Shown here one piece after another: positions 31,761 to 42,999 of a DNA stretch of 64,000 nt. Origin of the DNA: Symbiodinium natans (lineage: Eukaryota > Sar > Dinophyceae > Suessiales > Symbiodiniaceae); NCBI GenBank assembly GCA_905221605.1, contig CAJNDS010002522.1, positions 67,182-131,181 on the forward strand. Direction: 5' to 3'. The number at the start of each line of letters is the position of its first letter. Within the stretch, counting starts at the first letter, position 1. Both the position numbers and the translations under genes were made by a program. The notes beneath the pieces are model-generated. The model saw nothing but the letters and a program-made list of their open reading frames with translations. It had not been told where the DNA came from and searched no databases.

Positions 31761-32675
31761 TCACAGGCACCGATGCCTGAAGCCTCTGAACGACAGCAAC
31801 TTTGTTGAATCCTTGGTGCCTACATACCGGGCCAGACCAGGGCAACAAAGCTCGCCTGGAGATAGTTTGAACGCTTTGGCTAAATGTCCACCCTAAATCC
31901 AAAACCCAAACCCCAAACCCCAACCTTAAACCGTAAACCCCCAAAGCCTAAATCCTCTCCTTCACCGCGTCGGGGGGTTTAGGGTATAGGGTAAGCCCCC
32001 TGACAAACTCGGATCCTTCAGAAGTGCAATTTTTCTGTTAAGCGCGCAAGAAATGCCCGATACAAGGCCATGCAACAATGCACACAGTCTAGGGTTTAGG
32101 GTTCAGGGTTCAGGGTTCAGGGTTCAGGGTTCAGGGATTAAGGTTTAGGGTTTAGGGTTTAGGGTTTAGGGTTGAGGGTTTAGGGTTGAGGGTTTAGGGT
32201 TTAGTGTTTAGTGTTTAGGGTTTAGGGCCAGTTTAGGGCCAGTTTAGGGTTTAGGGGAACATCTCAACCACCAGACCCCCTGCAGCCTTCGACACGATGG
32301 CTACGTGCTGCTCCGCCGCCCCATATTCGCGGAGGAAGGTGCCCCAACAGATCTGCCAAGGCTCTTTGGCAAGGTTTAGGGTTTAGGGTTTAGGGTTTAG
32401 GGTTTAGGGTTTACACATGCAATTTCAACCCTAATCACCTTCGTGGGCATTGGCAAGCTTCGTGCAAAATTTTGTGGACCATGGCAAGTTTAGGCCAAAA
32501 GCTCGTGGGCAACGGCAAGCAGCCAAGCCGAAACGAAACCCTAAACCCTAAACCCTAAACCCTAAACCCCAAACCCTAAACCCTAAACCCTAAACCGCAG
32601 TCATGCGACAAGGAGGCCCCGCCTGCTCAGCCTTGGGATCCAAGTAGCTCTGGAGCTCCTCCAGCCTGTGGGCTT
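31761..32675 (-). CDS. Probable three-exon minus-strand gene fragment, unknown product
   Basis: Three minus-strand islands follow each other. At 32,675-32,597: RLEELQSYLDPKAEQAGPPC. At 32,372-32,280: EPWQICWGTFLREYGAAEQH then VAIVSKAAGGL. At 31,880-31,761: KAFKLSPGELCCPGLARYVG, TKDSTKLLSFRGFRHRCL, then TGA. Near that TGA the sequence CT|GTGAGT is also a good donor, so the last island may be internal. TTTAGGG and CCCTAAA arrays fill the gaps. Junction phases were not proven, so this may be more than one gene. Confidence 0.45.
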
Positions 32676-32994
32676 AGGGTTTAGGGTTTAGGGTTTGGGG
32701 GTTAGGGTTTGGGGTTTAGGGTTTAGGGTTTGGGGTTTAGGGTTTGAGGGGTTTTGGGGGTTTAGGAAGTTCTGGGTTTTGGGTGTGGGGGCAGGGGTTC
32801 AGGGGTTTCAAAGCGAAAGTTTAGAGTTGAGGGGGGTCGTAAGGTTCGTGTAGGGCTTCAGGGAATTTGGAGGACTTCAGGACATTTGGGGGGTTCGTAG
32901 ATCAGGGCTTCCGGTTTAGGGATGTTCCCCTTGTACTGTTGGGGGCGTTTTGGGGAGGGACCCTAAAAAACCCTAAAGGGCCTCTTTGCTGCAG

Positions 32995-33085
32995 AGGAGT
33001 CTCGCGCTAAGATCTTGACTGCGGGGGTCACGGAGCCCACGGCCGGAGGATTCTTGTTTCGAGTTCGCGTGCGCTTTCCACCCAG
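32995..33085 (+). CDS. Exon with good splice signals, unknown product
   Basis: The acceptor CCTCTTTGCTGCAG is pyrimidine-rich. The plus strand then reads ESRAKILTAGVTEPTAGGFL and FRVRVRFPPR. The exon ends AG|GTTTAGGG, where the donor GT belongs to the first telomere-type unit. This is one of the clearest cases of a repeat-supplied donor. Confidence 0.5.
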
Positions 33086-33547
33086 GTTTAGGGTTTCGGG
33101 TTTCGGGTTTAGGGTTTCGGGTTTCGGGTTTGGGGTTCAGGGTTTAGGGTTTCGGGTTTAGGGTTTAAGGTTTAGGGTTTAGGGTTTAGGGGGGAAAAAA
33201 AGTCCAGGAAGCACGCACGCCGCCGCAGCAGGCATGTGGCTCAGGGGCCATTTGGGCATTTTCCCCAACTAGCGGGGTACCCCCAAGTATAGCCCAGAGT
33301 ACTCCAATCCTTGTTATAGGAACCCCCAAAAAAGAGTACCCCCCATTTTCGGAAACCCCCGATTTTTGACTGAAAACCCTGCATCTTTTCAATCGTAGAA
33401 ACCCCACAGCGCCTCTCCTCCGCAGAAGATAAGCCCAGCAGCACCTGGCCCCACGGGAAGTTTTGCTTGGGGCTTACGAAAACTGGGGTTTAGGGTTTAG
33501 GGTTTAGGGTTTGGGGTTTAGGGTTTAGGGTTTAAGGTTTAGGGTTC

Positions 33548-33615
33548 AAATCCTATAAAACCCAAGGGCCCATACTTCAGAGCGCCCTTAAAAGTAGGTA
33601 AGGGACCACATGGAC
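33548..33615. mobile_element. Family C element, right end
   Basis: AAAACCCAAGGGCCCATACT is followed by TCAGAGCGCCC and AGTAGGTAAGGGACCA, matching the right end of the copy at 2,600. Confidence 0.6.
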
Positions 33616-33667
33616 CATGTAACCACCCTTTGATCCAATGAACCCCAATGAGCCCCTAAACCCTTAT

Positions 33668-33730
33668 GGGTTGGGATGTTGCCCCTTATACGAACAGTCC
33701 TTAGTAGGGATTATAGTACCCCCCCAGAAC
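33668..33730. mobile_element. Family A element, left half only
   Basis: TTGGGATGTTGCCCCTTATA, ACGAACAGTCCTTAGTAGGG and ATTATAGTACC are intact, but the right arm is lost apart from AGAACATC. Confidence 0.6.
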
Positions 33731-34059
33731 ATCACCGGGGCTTCGGGCTCAGGGTTCCGGGCATCCTCAAACCCGGCAGACCTCGATCCTCAACCCTCAA
33801 CCCTCAGCCCCCTCGAATCAAAGGCCAAAAGCCACAGTCCTAAACCCTCTGCCCTAAGCCTTACACTTCAACCCTAAAACCCCAAACCCCCAAACCCCAA
33901 ACCCCAAACCCTAAACCCTAAACCCCCAAACCCCAAACCTCACCCTAAACCCTGAACCTTCATCGCTTAAACACAAACCCTAAACCCTAAACCCTAAACC
34001 CTAAACCCTAAACCCTAAACCCTAAACCCTAAACCCTAAACCCTAGACCCTAAACGCCG

Positions 34060-34135
34060 CGGCATGACCGGGAAGAAGGCGCAGACCAGGCCCGGCGTCG
34101 AGGCCACGAGGCCTGCAGAGTCCCGAGGCTGAGAG
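34060..34135 (-). CDS. Exon-like island, hydrophobic
   Basis: The minus strand reads DSAGLVASTPGLVCAFFPVM then PRR. CCCTAAA lies on the left and TTTAGGG on the right. The plus strand is also open. Confidence 0.3.
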
Positions 34136-35520
34136 GCCTCTTTTGTTTGGTCTTGTGGTGGGGGTTTTAGGGTTTAGGGTCTAGGGTTTAGGGTTGAGGG
34201 TTGAGGGTTGAGGGTTTAGGGTTTAGGGTTTAGGGTTTAGGGTTTAGGGTTTAGGGTTTAAGGTTTAGGGTTTAGGGTTTAGGGTTGTGAAGGCGGTTGG
34301 GCTTCGGGGTTCAGAGTTGAGGGTTTTGCGTTACCCAAACTCTCAAACCAAAGCCCAACAGCCCTCAGGGCTACATAAGGGCTTAGCACGGGATGTCAAA
34401 GGTTGTCGGGTCTAGGTTTGGGCAATCTTGAGCGGAGCTTCCAGGACAGTTTCGGGGCTAGGGTTTAGGGTTTAGGGTTTAGGGTCTAGGGTTTAAGGTC
34501 TAGGGTTTAAGGTTTAGGGTTTAGGGTTTAGGGTTTAGGGTTAGGGTTTAGGGTTTAGGGTTTAGGGTTTAGGGGAATACTAGTTTGCAAGCACTCTTCT
34601 AAACAGCATAGGGTGCAAAGCTCTAAGCTCTTGCAAAAGAAGCGATCCATGCCGGAATTCTCCGCCTCCTTCCAAAAAACAACACTGATCAACGGCTGAA
34701 CAAAGAGAGATAGCAATAATTTCCAGGATCACGGTCAAGGGAGCCATAAGCCTGCCTAACTAACCCACAACCCGAAACCCTGCAACCCTAAACCCAACAA
34801 CCTCAGGGTTTAGGGCACAGGGGCGCAACCCTAAACCCTAAACCCTAAACCCGGCACCCGGATATTGCGCCTGCTGCGCCAAGGCCGGTGCAGATGACAC
34901 GGTCCTGGTCTTGGGCTTTGAGTGCCATTAGGGCTTCGGGGCTTCAGGGTGTTAGGGCTTCGGCGGCTTGGGGGTCTGGGGCTCGAAATTTTTAGCTTTA
35001 GGATTTAGGGTCTAAAGCTCAGGGAGCGCCAACACCAGCCAATCGGTTTAGGGTTTAGGGTTTAGGGTTTAGGGTTTAGGGTTTAGGGTTTAGGGTTTCT
35101 CTCTCTCTTGAAAGCCAAAACCCTCGTGTAGGTTTTCCTTCAGACTTCAGCGCCTGTCGTGCCACCCCCATGGAATCCAAAACCCTAAACCCTAAACCCT
35201 AAACCACCAATAGATCCTGGCAGGCCCACTGGTGGCCGGCAAATAATTGTCGGTAATCCACGGGGGGCTAGCTCTCAGAAACAAGGGTCTGGGGGGCCTG
35301 GGATTTAAGGGCTTGAAGACGCCGCCAGCAGCAGAGGGCCTTCAACAAACCTCTTTTCTGCTTGTTAAACGGGGTTGCTAGCTGCTGCCATATGCGCGCA
35401 CTGATGCGCTCTTGACGCGTGTCTGTTGGGACAACTTCGGTCACATGCGTCGGTGACCAGGGGCTTAGCGTTATGGGTCTTGGTTTAGGGTTACAAAGTT
35501 GCCCGAAACTAGCTGCTCAC

Positions 35521-35907
35521 CGAGGTGTTGACGTACACCGTGATCGGCGCGATCGGCGGAGCCAGGTTTAGGGAGCTGTGGTTTGGGGGTTCTTCCAGTA
35601 TGATTCTGAAGGGACTCTAAGAGAAGTCGAGGGTTTAGGGTTTAGGGTTTAGGGTTTAGGGTTTAGGGTTTAGAGTTTAGGGTTTAGGGTTTAGGGTTTA
35701 GGGTTTAGGGTTTAGGGTTTAGGGTTTAGGGTTTAGGGTTTAGGGTTTAGGTAGTAATCATTCCGACCCCTACATTGGGGTTGCAAGCTTTGGCCACGAA
35801 CCTCCTGAGCCCGCCGCAATGCTCACTTGGGGATCGTCTTCCTCGATCACTTTCAAGACCATGGAATACAGGAAGAGGGACCAGTAGGCAAACCTGAAGC
35901 TGCTCAG
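35521..35907 (-). CDS. Two exon-like islands with GTGAGC donors
   Basis: The island at 35,907-35,827 reads SSFRFAYWSLFLYSMVLKVI then EEDDPQ and ends CAA|GTGAGC. The island at 35,567-35,521 reads LAPPIAPITVYVNTS and ends TCG|GTGAGC. Both have strong conventional donors and the first has a membrane-like segment. A TTTAGGG array (35,633-35,750) separates them. Membership of one gene is an inference. Confidence 0.45.
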
Positions 35908-36507
35908 GGCTTAAGGGTTTTCGGGCTTTAGGGTTTAGGGTCTAGGGTTTAGGGTTTAGGGCCTAGGGTGCAGGGTTTTGGGTTTAGGGTTTAGGGTTTA
36001 GAAGCTTACTCGAACTCCCGAAAAGTTTGCGGGACATAGGCATCTGTTTCATCTACTTTTTGGGAGCCCCGGTGGGCTAATTGGGTTCGGAGGGCTTGCA
36101 TTGGCTTAACAGCAGAGGGCATTGGGCACTTTTTGCCGGCTGAGTTGCAAGGCTTTAGGGTTCAGGTGAGTTTAAGCAAGTGATAGGGGTTTAGGGTTTA
36201 GGGTTTAGGGTCTGAGGTTTAGGGTTTTGGGTTTTGGGTTTAGGGTTTTGGGTTTAGGGGTTCTGGGGTTCAAGGTGGAGGGAGGTCTTTAGGGCTCGGG
36301 GTTTGAGGAGCTTCTCAGGGCGTATCGCAGTGGTCTAGAGGTTCGGGCTAAAGATCTTGCAGTGCAGCACTGGGGGTCCCCGGCTGGAAAGTGCAGAGCA
36401 CCGCCCCAAGCGTCGTGAGCCTTAGGATTTGGGGTATAAGATTTTTGGGTTCTAGGGTTCTAGGACTTTATTAGGGCTTTGGGGTTTTAGGGTTTTGGGG
36501 TTTTTGC

Positions 36508-36592
36508 CAGGCTTTGGCTCTGGCGGCATGCAGCGTATTGCGCCAACGCCGCCTGCCTCTGTCGTTGACCAACTTCTATTTAAGGTTCAGCG
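36508..36592 (+). CDS. Exon with good splice signals
   Basis: After the acceptor GGTTTTTGCCAG the plus strand reads FGSGGMQRIAPTPPASVVDQ then LLFKVQ. It ends CG|GTTTAGGG, so the donor GT is again inside the first repeat unit. Product unknown. Confidence 0.45.
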
Positions 36593-36943
36593 GTTTAGGG
36601 TTTAGGGTTTAGGGTTTAGGGTTTAGGGTTTAGGGTTTAGGGTTTAGGGTTTAGGGTTTAGGGTTTAGGGTTTATGGACCTGAGCCCACTACACCCCAAA
36701 ACCCAAGCGGTAATACAGGAACTCGCCTAAACTACAAACTGGGGTACCTAGTTGCTGGGGGGGGGGGGTCCTTTTTAATAAGGATTTTGCGGCATTTGAA
36801 CGTATTTACGTGGTACCCTAAACCCTAAACGCTAAACCCTGAACCCGAAAACCTAAACCCTCAACCCTCAACCCTAAACCCTAAACCCTAAACCCTAAAC
36901 CCTAAACCCTAAACCCTAAACCCTAAACCCTAAATGCATAACC

Positions 36944-37012
36944 ACATGCTCATGGCGATCCAGCAGCTTCCAAGCCAGATGCTCTGCCTTGCGAAGGACG
37001 CTGTGAGCTTCG
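36944..37012 (+). CDS. Exon-like island
   Basis: The plus strand reads HNHMLMAIQQLPSQMLCLAK then DAVS. CCCTAAA lies on the left. Product unknown. Confidence 0.4.
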
Positions 37013-37619
37013 GGGCTTGGACCATGGCATTAAGGGGAAGCTGCAGAGGCATAGAAGAACCAGTATAAATAGATGTGTTATTTATTTACTGATGTGTTTA
37101 CGTGTTTTGTATATTGATCTATTTACTTGTATATTTCTTTTCTCAAATTTGTTTGTATATGTATGTATTTATTTGTATATATATATATATCATAATTATA
37201 TGTTATGTTGAATACAGTATAGGGTCGGGGATTTCAGGTCTTGAGGCTAGGGTCTTCGGGTTCACGGAGGAATTTGAATGTGTTTGCCAGCCTTGCAGGC
37301 CCCTCAAACGGGGAGCCCTTGAATACCCCCTGTGTACCTCATCAAACCCAACTGCCCATACATCAGAACCCTTTAAAAGAAGGGAGGGGGCCGTATTAAG
37401 GGCCATGAAACTACCCTCAGGCAACCAGCAGTACATGGTACTAAGTGGAGAGATTTGGATCAGCTCGCTGGTTCTTGTTAGGGAATGGAGGAATCAAGTG
37501 CATTCAAAAAGTGCCCTTGAGAGGTCTGTAGGGCCATAGGGTGTCTAACTAAACCCTAAACCCTAAACTCTAAACCCTAAACCCTAAACCCTAAACCCTA
37601 AACCCTAAACTCCCTACTA

Positions 37620-37690
37620 AGAGCCAGCTTGGGATCAGACAAGATCTTGTTGAGATTCGTGTCTGGGGCAGCTCGGTCTCTCGAAGCTCC
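37620..37690 (-). CDS. Exon-like island
   Basis: The minus strand reads RDRAAPDTNLNKILSDPKLA then LSR. CCCTAAA lies on the left and degenerate TTTAGGG on the right. Confidence 0.45.
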
Positions 37691-37904
37691 GGGGGGGGTT
37701 GAGGCTGAGGAGTCTGGATTTAAGGGCTTTTGGAGTTCAGGGTTTAGGGTGTAGGGTTGAGGTTTAAGGTTGTGGGGGGCGGGTTCATCCGAACCTGGAA
37801 ACCTGTGCCCCTGAGGCTTGGGGTGTAAGCTTTAGGGCTGGGAGTTTGAAGCTTAGGGCTTCGAGAGTTTCAAGTTTCGGGCTTCAGGGGCACCCCCCGC
37901 CGCG

Positions 37905-38012
37905 CCTGGTGCGGAAAGTTATTCGCGAAGGCCTGTCGGCCATCGAAGCAGCAAGAGGTGTCGGGCTCGAGAGAACTTTGTTCCGATGTGCAGAAATCTA
38001 TGTTGCAGGTTT
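37905..38012 (+). CDS. Exon-like island
   Basis: The plus strand reads LVRKVIREGLSAIEAARGVG then LERTLFRCAEIYVA. It ends GTTGCAG|GTTTAGGG, another possible repeat-derived donor. Product unknown. Confidence 0.45.
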
Positions 38013-38917
38013 AGGGTATCGGGTTTAGAGTCGGGTTTAGAGTCTAGAGGTGCTTCAGCAGAGCATGTCGACAGGGTTGCTGCGGACAGCAAGGATTGTG
38101 TTGGTTCTTTTGGGTCACCCTCGGGAAAACTTTGCTGCAAGCAAAATTCTCCACCCTAAACCCTGAGACTTCGCTTTGGCTTCAGAATCTCCTGGAAGAT
38201 CAAACCCGCCACTGAACCTGAGCCCCACCCCCCCCACCCGAAAGCCTGCTTTCTCTTCTGGCGGCAATCGTTCAACGGGAATTTAACGATAAGCCCCAAT
38301 CCTTAAGCCCCAAGCCTCTAAGCCCTGAAGCCCCTTCTACACTAAACCCTATCAACCCTCAACCCTAAATCCTGAACCCTAAACCCTAAACCCTAAACCC
38401 TGTGCACCCAAAACCCCTCTCAACACCTAACCCTTAAAGCCCCAACTCAAGGTCCGGCCTGGAGTTGCTCTGAAGAGTAGGCATGGCGCGCAGCCTAACG
38501 GGTGCGACTGCGGAGTTTAGGGTTTAGGGTTTAGGGTTTAGGGTTTAGGGCTTAGGGTTTAGGGTTTAGGGTTTAGGGTTTACAGGACTTGTGGGGCTTA
38601 GTGATAGGGTTTAGGGTCGAGGGTCTAGGGTTTCAAGCTCCAGTGATTTAAGGGCGCAGGGCATGGCATTCCGGAGCCTCAACCCTGCCCCTTCCACCGG
38701 CAACCGACAGAAGCCCGAACCGACCTGCACCCCCCGAGCCTGGTGGTGTAGGCCAAAGAGATGAACAAGAAACTCCAAGCCCGAAGCCCTAAGACCCTAA
38801 ACCCCCTAAAAACCCCAAATCCTAAATGCCAAGTCCGAAACGCTGAGACCTAAACCCTAAACCCTAAAACGCTGAACCCTGAATCCTGAACCCCCAAACC
38901 CTGGACCCTGCCATCGG

Positions 38918-38996
38918 ATCCGCCGGCGTGCCTGCAGCCCAAGGAGCGCCAGGAGATCCACCACCGCAAAGCCCACGGTCTTGAAGGCCCCTGTTG
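38918..38996 (-). CDS. Exon-like island, hydrophobic
   Basis: The minus strand reads GAFKTVGFAVVDLLALLGLQ then ARRRIRWQ, a membrane-helix-like segment with a basic flank. CCCTAAA lies on the left and TTTAGGG on the right. Confidence 0.45.
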
Positions 38997-39354
38997 GAGA
39001 TTTTTAGGGTTTAGGGTTTAGGGTTTTGGGTTTTGGGTTTAGGGTTTAGGGTTTAGGGTATAGGGTGAATACACCTTAAACTCTAAACCCCCTTCATTGC
39101 TTCCTAAGAACGCAAGAAAAGTCATCCTCAAAGTCATAATCATAATGATAACCTGCTGACACGCCCAACTCCTAAACTCTAAATACGCCTAGAACCCCTA
39201 GCCTAAACCCCTGATCCCGAAACCAAAACCAAAACACCCTAAACCCCAAACCCTAAACCCTCAAGCCTAAACCACCCTGAAGCCTGAACCAAAACATCCT
39301 GAAAGCCTGAAACCCCAAAGCCCCAAAGCCCCAAAATCTGAGGGTAGTTTCATG

Positions 39355-39410
39355 CGCCCCGAATATGGTCCCTTACCTTCTTTAAAGGGTTCTGAAGTAT
39401 GGGGCCATGT
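39355..39410. mobile_element. Family C element, inverted end
   Basis: GAATATGGTCCCTTACCTTC followed by TTTAAAGGGTTCTGAAGTAT is the reverse complement of the family C right end. Confidence 0.55.
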
Positions 39411-39419
39411 AACTACGCC

Positions 39420-39525
39420 AAGACTGGACCTCAAGCCTCCCGCCTATGTAGACCGACATCTGCCCGTGGTGGGCCAGGGTCTTCCAGTGGTCGGACCAGT
39501 GCCACGCCTCAGAGGGAAGCGGGGC
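39420..39525 (-). CDS. Exon-like island
   Basis: The minus strand reads EAWHWSDHWKTLAHHGQMSV then YIGGRLEVQSW after a CCTCTGAG|G acceptor. It is rich in Trp and His and clearly protein-like. The plus strand also has an open frame, judged less likely. Confidence 0.5.
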
Positions 39526-40164
39526 TTGGCTTTTGGGGGTGGCTAAGCCCTGAAGCCCCCACCTGGCGCGGTGTAGGGTTCAGGGTTGAGGGTTGAGAGG
39601 AACCCCTAAACCCTCAACCCTCAACCCTGAACTCAGGGTGTTCACAGGGTTTTTGGGGCTTTGGGCTCTTCAGTGCTTGGTGTAGGCTTCTGGGCCGCAG
39701 AGGTCTAGGGTTTGAGGACTTTAGGCTTGCCGGCGCTCCAAGACGTTTAGGGTTTAGGGTCTAGGGTTTAGGGTTTGTTTAGGGTTTAGGGTTTAGGGCT
39801 GTCGGAATTTAAGGGGTGTAGCGTTTAGGCTTGTAGGGCTGAGAAGTGTGGATGGTGTAAGCTTTGAGGGTTTATCGGGTGTTTTTGGGAACTTGGGGGG
39901 GTTCCAATCCAAGCCGCTTCTTCGAGCCCCGCCTCCGGATAGCACTTACGATTACAGCTGTAGCACTTGTACTCCCACGAAATTATCCGTGAACGTCCAA
40001 GCACACCCAAGACCCGAGTGCACCCAAAGACGATTCCATGAACCTCCTAGATGTATAAACCCTAAACCCTAAACCCCAAACTCAAAATCCCAAACCCTTA
40101 ACCCTAAACCCTAAACCCCCAACTCGAAATCCTAAACCCTTAACCTGTATCCGACCTTTCGACT

Positions 40165-40235
40165 CAGCCGCGGACGGCATGGAGGCCCAGGGCAAAGAGG
40201 TAGAGCCAGAAGACCTTCGTGAAGGTCTTTCTTTG
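40165..40235 (-). CDS. Exon-like island, hydrophobic
   Basis: The minus strand reads FTKVFWLYLFALGLHAVRG, then stop, a membrane or signal segment. CCCTAAA lies on the left and TTTAGGG on the right. Confidence 0.4.
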
Positions 40236-41234
40236 GGGGTTTAGGGTTTTGGGTTTAGGGTTTAGGGTTTGGGGTTTGGGGTTTAGGGTTCAGGGTTTAG
40301 GGTTCAGGGCCCACTAACCTACAAATCCAAGGGCTCAAAAGAACCCTAAACAACACAGAAAAAAACCACTGAAGAGTCAAAAAAAAACTACAAAACCGAT
40401 CCCGAATTTCCCACCTCAAACCCTGAACACTAAACCCTAAACCCTAACACCGCACCATCTGGCCGGGCCTCACGTCTCCCAAATTCACCCCCCTCAAAAG
40501 CCTAAACCCTGACGCCTGCTGCATGCGCAGCCAGGCTGTAGTTACCTGCGCTCTTGAAAATCTCTGAGTTGGGGGTGTGGGGCTTTAGAGGCTTTAGAGG
40601 GTTTCGGGGTGCAGGCCTCAGGGGTTCGGAGGGGCTCAGAGGTTTGGGTGTTGAAGGATACTTGTGCAGAAGCTGTGAAGGTTGGGATGGAGACTAGCCT
40701 CAAAGTGGCATAGCTATGGCTTCCGCAACTTTATAGAAACTCATACTAACTACTGGTTCTTAGTAGGGACTGAGTCGGAATGCGGGAAACCCTCTAGGGC
40801 ATTCTATAAGGGTACCTGATCCCTGACCTGCAGCATCTGGAGCCTCTCTGTTTGCCGGGATGCCGGGGGGGGGGTGGAGGCCCCAAAACTGCCTCACCCT
40901 GTACAACCCCTAAGCCCTCCAAAAGCCCTGGACAGCGCTTGACACAGAACAAATTTTATGAAACCCCGAGAAAAGAATTCTAGACCGGGTAAAGACCCTC
41001 AAGCCTGCAAAGCCTAAAGACTCGTAGAGAAAACCGCGAACTGGAAAAAACAAAACACCACCACCAAACATCCCTAAACCTCTGTGTCAAAAACCCGTTG
41101 ATCCCTCGCATGAATCCTCAACACATACATGGCCACTGCTCTAAATTATGATCCTTTGAGGTTGCTCTTCTGAAAAGAACCCTAAACCCTAAACCCTAAA
41201 CCCTAAACCCTAAACCCTAAACCCTAAACCCCAA

Positions 41235-41352
41235 ACAAAAGAAGGACCACATTTTGGAGAACTGACCACCTGAAAACTCGCTTGCTTGCAGCTTTCGAGG
41301 CTTTCGGGGCCTGGTCCTGCCCAAGGCCTCCCAGGAACTCACACCAGGCCTC
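41235..41352 (-). CDS. Exon-like island
   Basis: The minus strand reads DEAWCEFLGGLGQDQAPKAS then KAASKRVFRWSVLQ. About 34 codons, one of the longer islands. CCCTAAA lies on the left. Product unknown. Confidence 0.5.
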
Positions 41353-41776
41353 GTCAGAGAGTCATTATTGTTTGTAGCTAGGGTTTAGGATCTAGCATCC
41401 ACGGTTTCCGTTGTAGGGTTTCGGGTTCACGGTTGGGGGGTCTGAAAGGGTTCGGGGTCTGAAAAATCAGTGCTTCGGGTTTTTTGCTGGGTTGCGGGCT
41501 TTAGGGCTTTAGGGTTTCACGGTTAAGAACTTTGGGGCTTGGGGTTGTGGGCTTGGAATTTGGCATTTCGGCGTTAAGGTCTCGGGTTCGGAGGTTAAAG
41601 CTTGGGGTTTGGAGGCTGCTTTTGTGGCTTTGTGGTTGTGTGTGTTCTTGCTTGTTTGTCTATTCGTTTGTTCGTTGGCTTGCTTGTGTGTCTATTTCTT
41701 GATTCGTCTTTTTTGGTTGCTTGGTTGCTTGGTTGTTTGTTTGTTTGTTTTTTGTTGTTTGTTTGTTTCGTTGTGT

Positions 41777-41857
<81 letters not shown>

Positions 41858-41860
41858 GCC
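41777..41860. repeat. (CTTG)n tetranucleotide microsatellite
   Basis: About 20 near-perfect GCTT units. They create false LACLLACL reading frames on plus and KQAS-repeat frames on minus. Confidence 0.95.
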
Positions 41861-42114
41861 TGGCTTGCTTTTTGATTTTTGTGTCGGTTTGTCAAACGTT
41901 TGAGTTGAGACCAGGCTTTTCGTTGAAGGGCTTTAGGCTCTTGGGGCTGCAAAGCTCTGAACCCGAGGCCCTTGCAAGACGTCAAAAAAAGTAGCGTTGC
42001 ACAGTCATACCCCTTGGAACCATTATTTAAAAAAAACTATTAACAATATTCCCCTTGGGTTTTACATGACGAACACTAAACATACTTCCTAAGGAGACTA
42101 TAGCAACCAGAAAC

Positions 42115-42195
42115 CCTAAACCCTAAACCCTAAACCCTAAACCCTAAACCCTAAACCCTAAACCCTAAACCCTAAACCCTAAACCCTAAACCCCA
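42115..42195. repeat. CCCTAAA array
   Basis: About eleven perfect units directly left of an exon-like island. Confidence 0.9.
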
Positions 42196-42265
42196 GCATC
42201 CTCGGGTCCCCGGCCTTCATCGGTCTTTGAAGGCCCCGAAACAGCTTCCGGTCGCGCTCAAGTCA
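42196..42265 (-). CDS. Exon-like island
   Basis: After a TTGAG acceptor the minus strand reads RDRKLFRGLQRPMKAGDPRM then LG. CCCTAAA lies on the left and degenerate TTTAGGG on the right. Confidence 0.4.
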
Positions 42266-42999
42266 GCGCGGGCGGATGAGAAATTCTACGCTGGGGGGGA
42301 GACGTTGAGGGATCAGGGTGTATGGGTTTATGGGGGTCTAAGAATCTAGGGTTTAGGGTTTAGGGTTTGGGGTTTAGGGTTTGGGGTTTAGGGTTTAGGG
42401 TTTAGGGTTTAGGGCGTTTAGGGGGTGTGGGGGGGGCGGTTCGGGGCTGGTATCTAAGGTGGACGGCCCAAGTTGCCGGGAGGGGCAGCCAGCTTTGAAG
42501 CCCAGACTTAAAGCCGCTCATGCCCTAACCCTAAACCCTAAACCCTAAGCCCCAAGCCCTAAGCCCTAAGCCCTGAACCCGCACCCCGCTGCGAGCCGAA
42601 GGCGGTCTTTTGGGGCTTTGGGGACATAGGGTTGCCGGGTTGTGGTTGTAGCCCTAAACCCTAAACCCCAAACCCTAAACCCTAAACCCTAAGGGTTGTG
42701 GGGTTTTGAGGCCTCGGAAGGTTTCACTCTCAAAGTGTGGGCGTCAGGATTCTTGATCCTAGGCGCGGTCCTTCCGAGATGGCTGGGCTTCGGGTTAAGG
42801 GTTTAGGGTTTAGGGTTTAGGGTCTAGGGTCCAGGGTATAGGGTTTAGGGTTTAGGGTTTAGGGTTTAGGGTTTAGGGCTTCGGGTTTAGGGTTTAGGGT
42901 CTAGGGTTTAGGGTTTAGTGTTTAGGGTTTAGGGGCCCAACATTGAGGCACCTGATGCTACACTCGAAGCCCAAAACCCTAGAGCCCAAGCCCCAAACC

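Noticed and set aside
41602-41994. LACL-repeat protein on plus and KQAS-repeat protein on minus
   Set aside because: Both arise from the CTTG microsatellite and flanking T-rich sequence.
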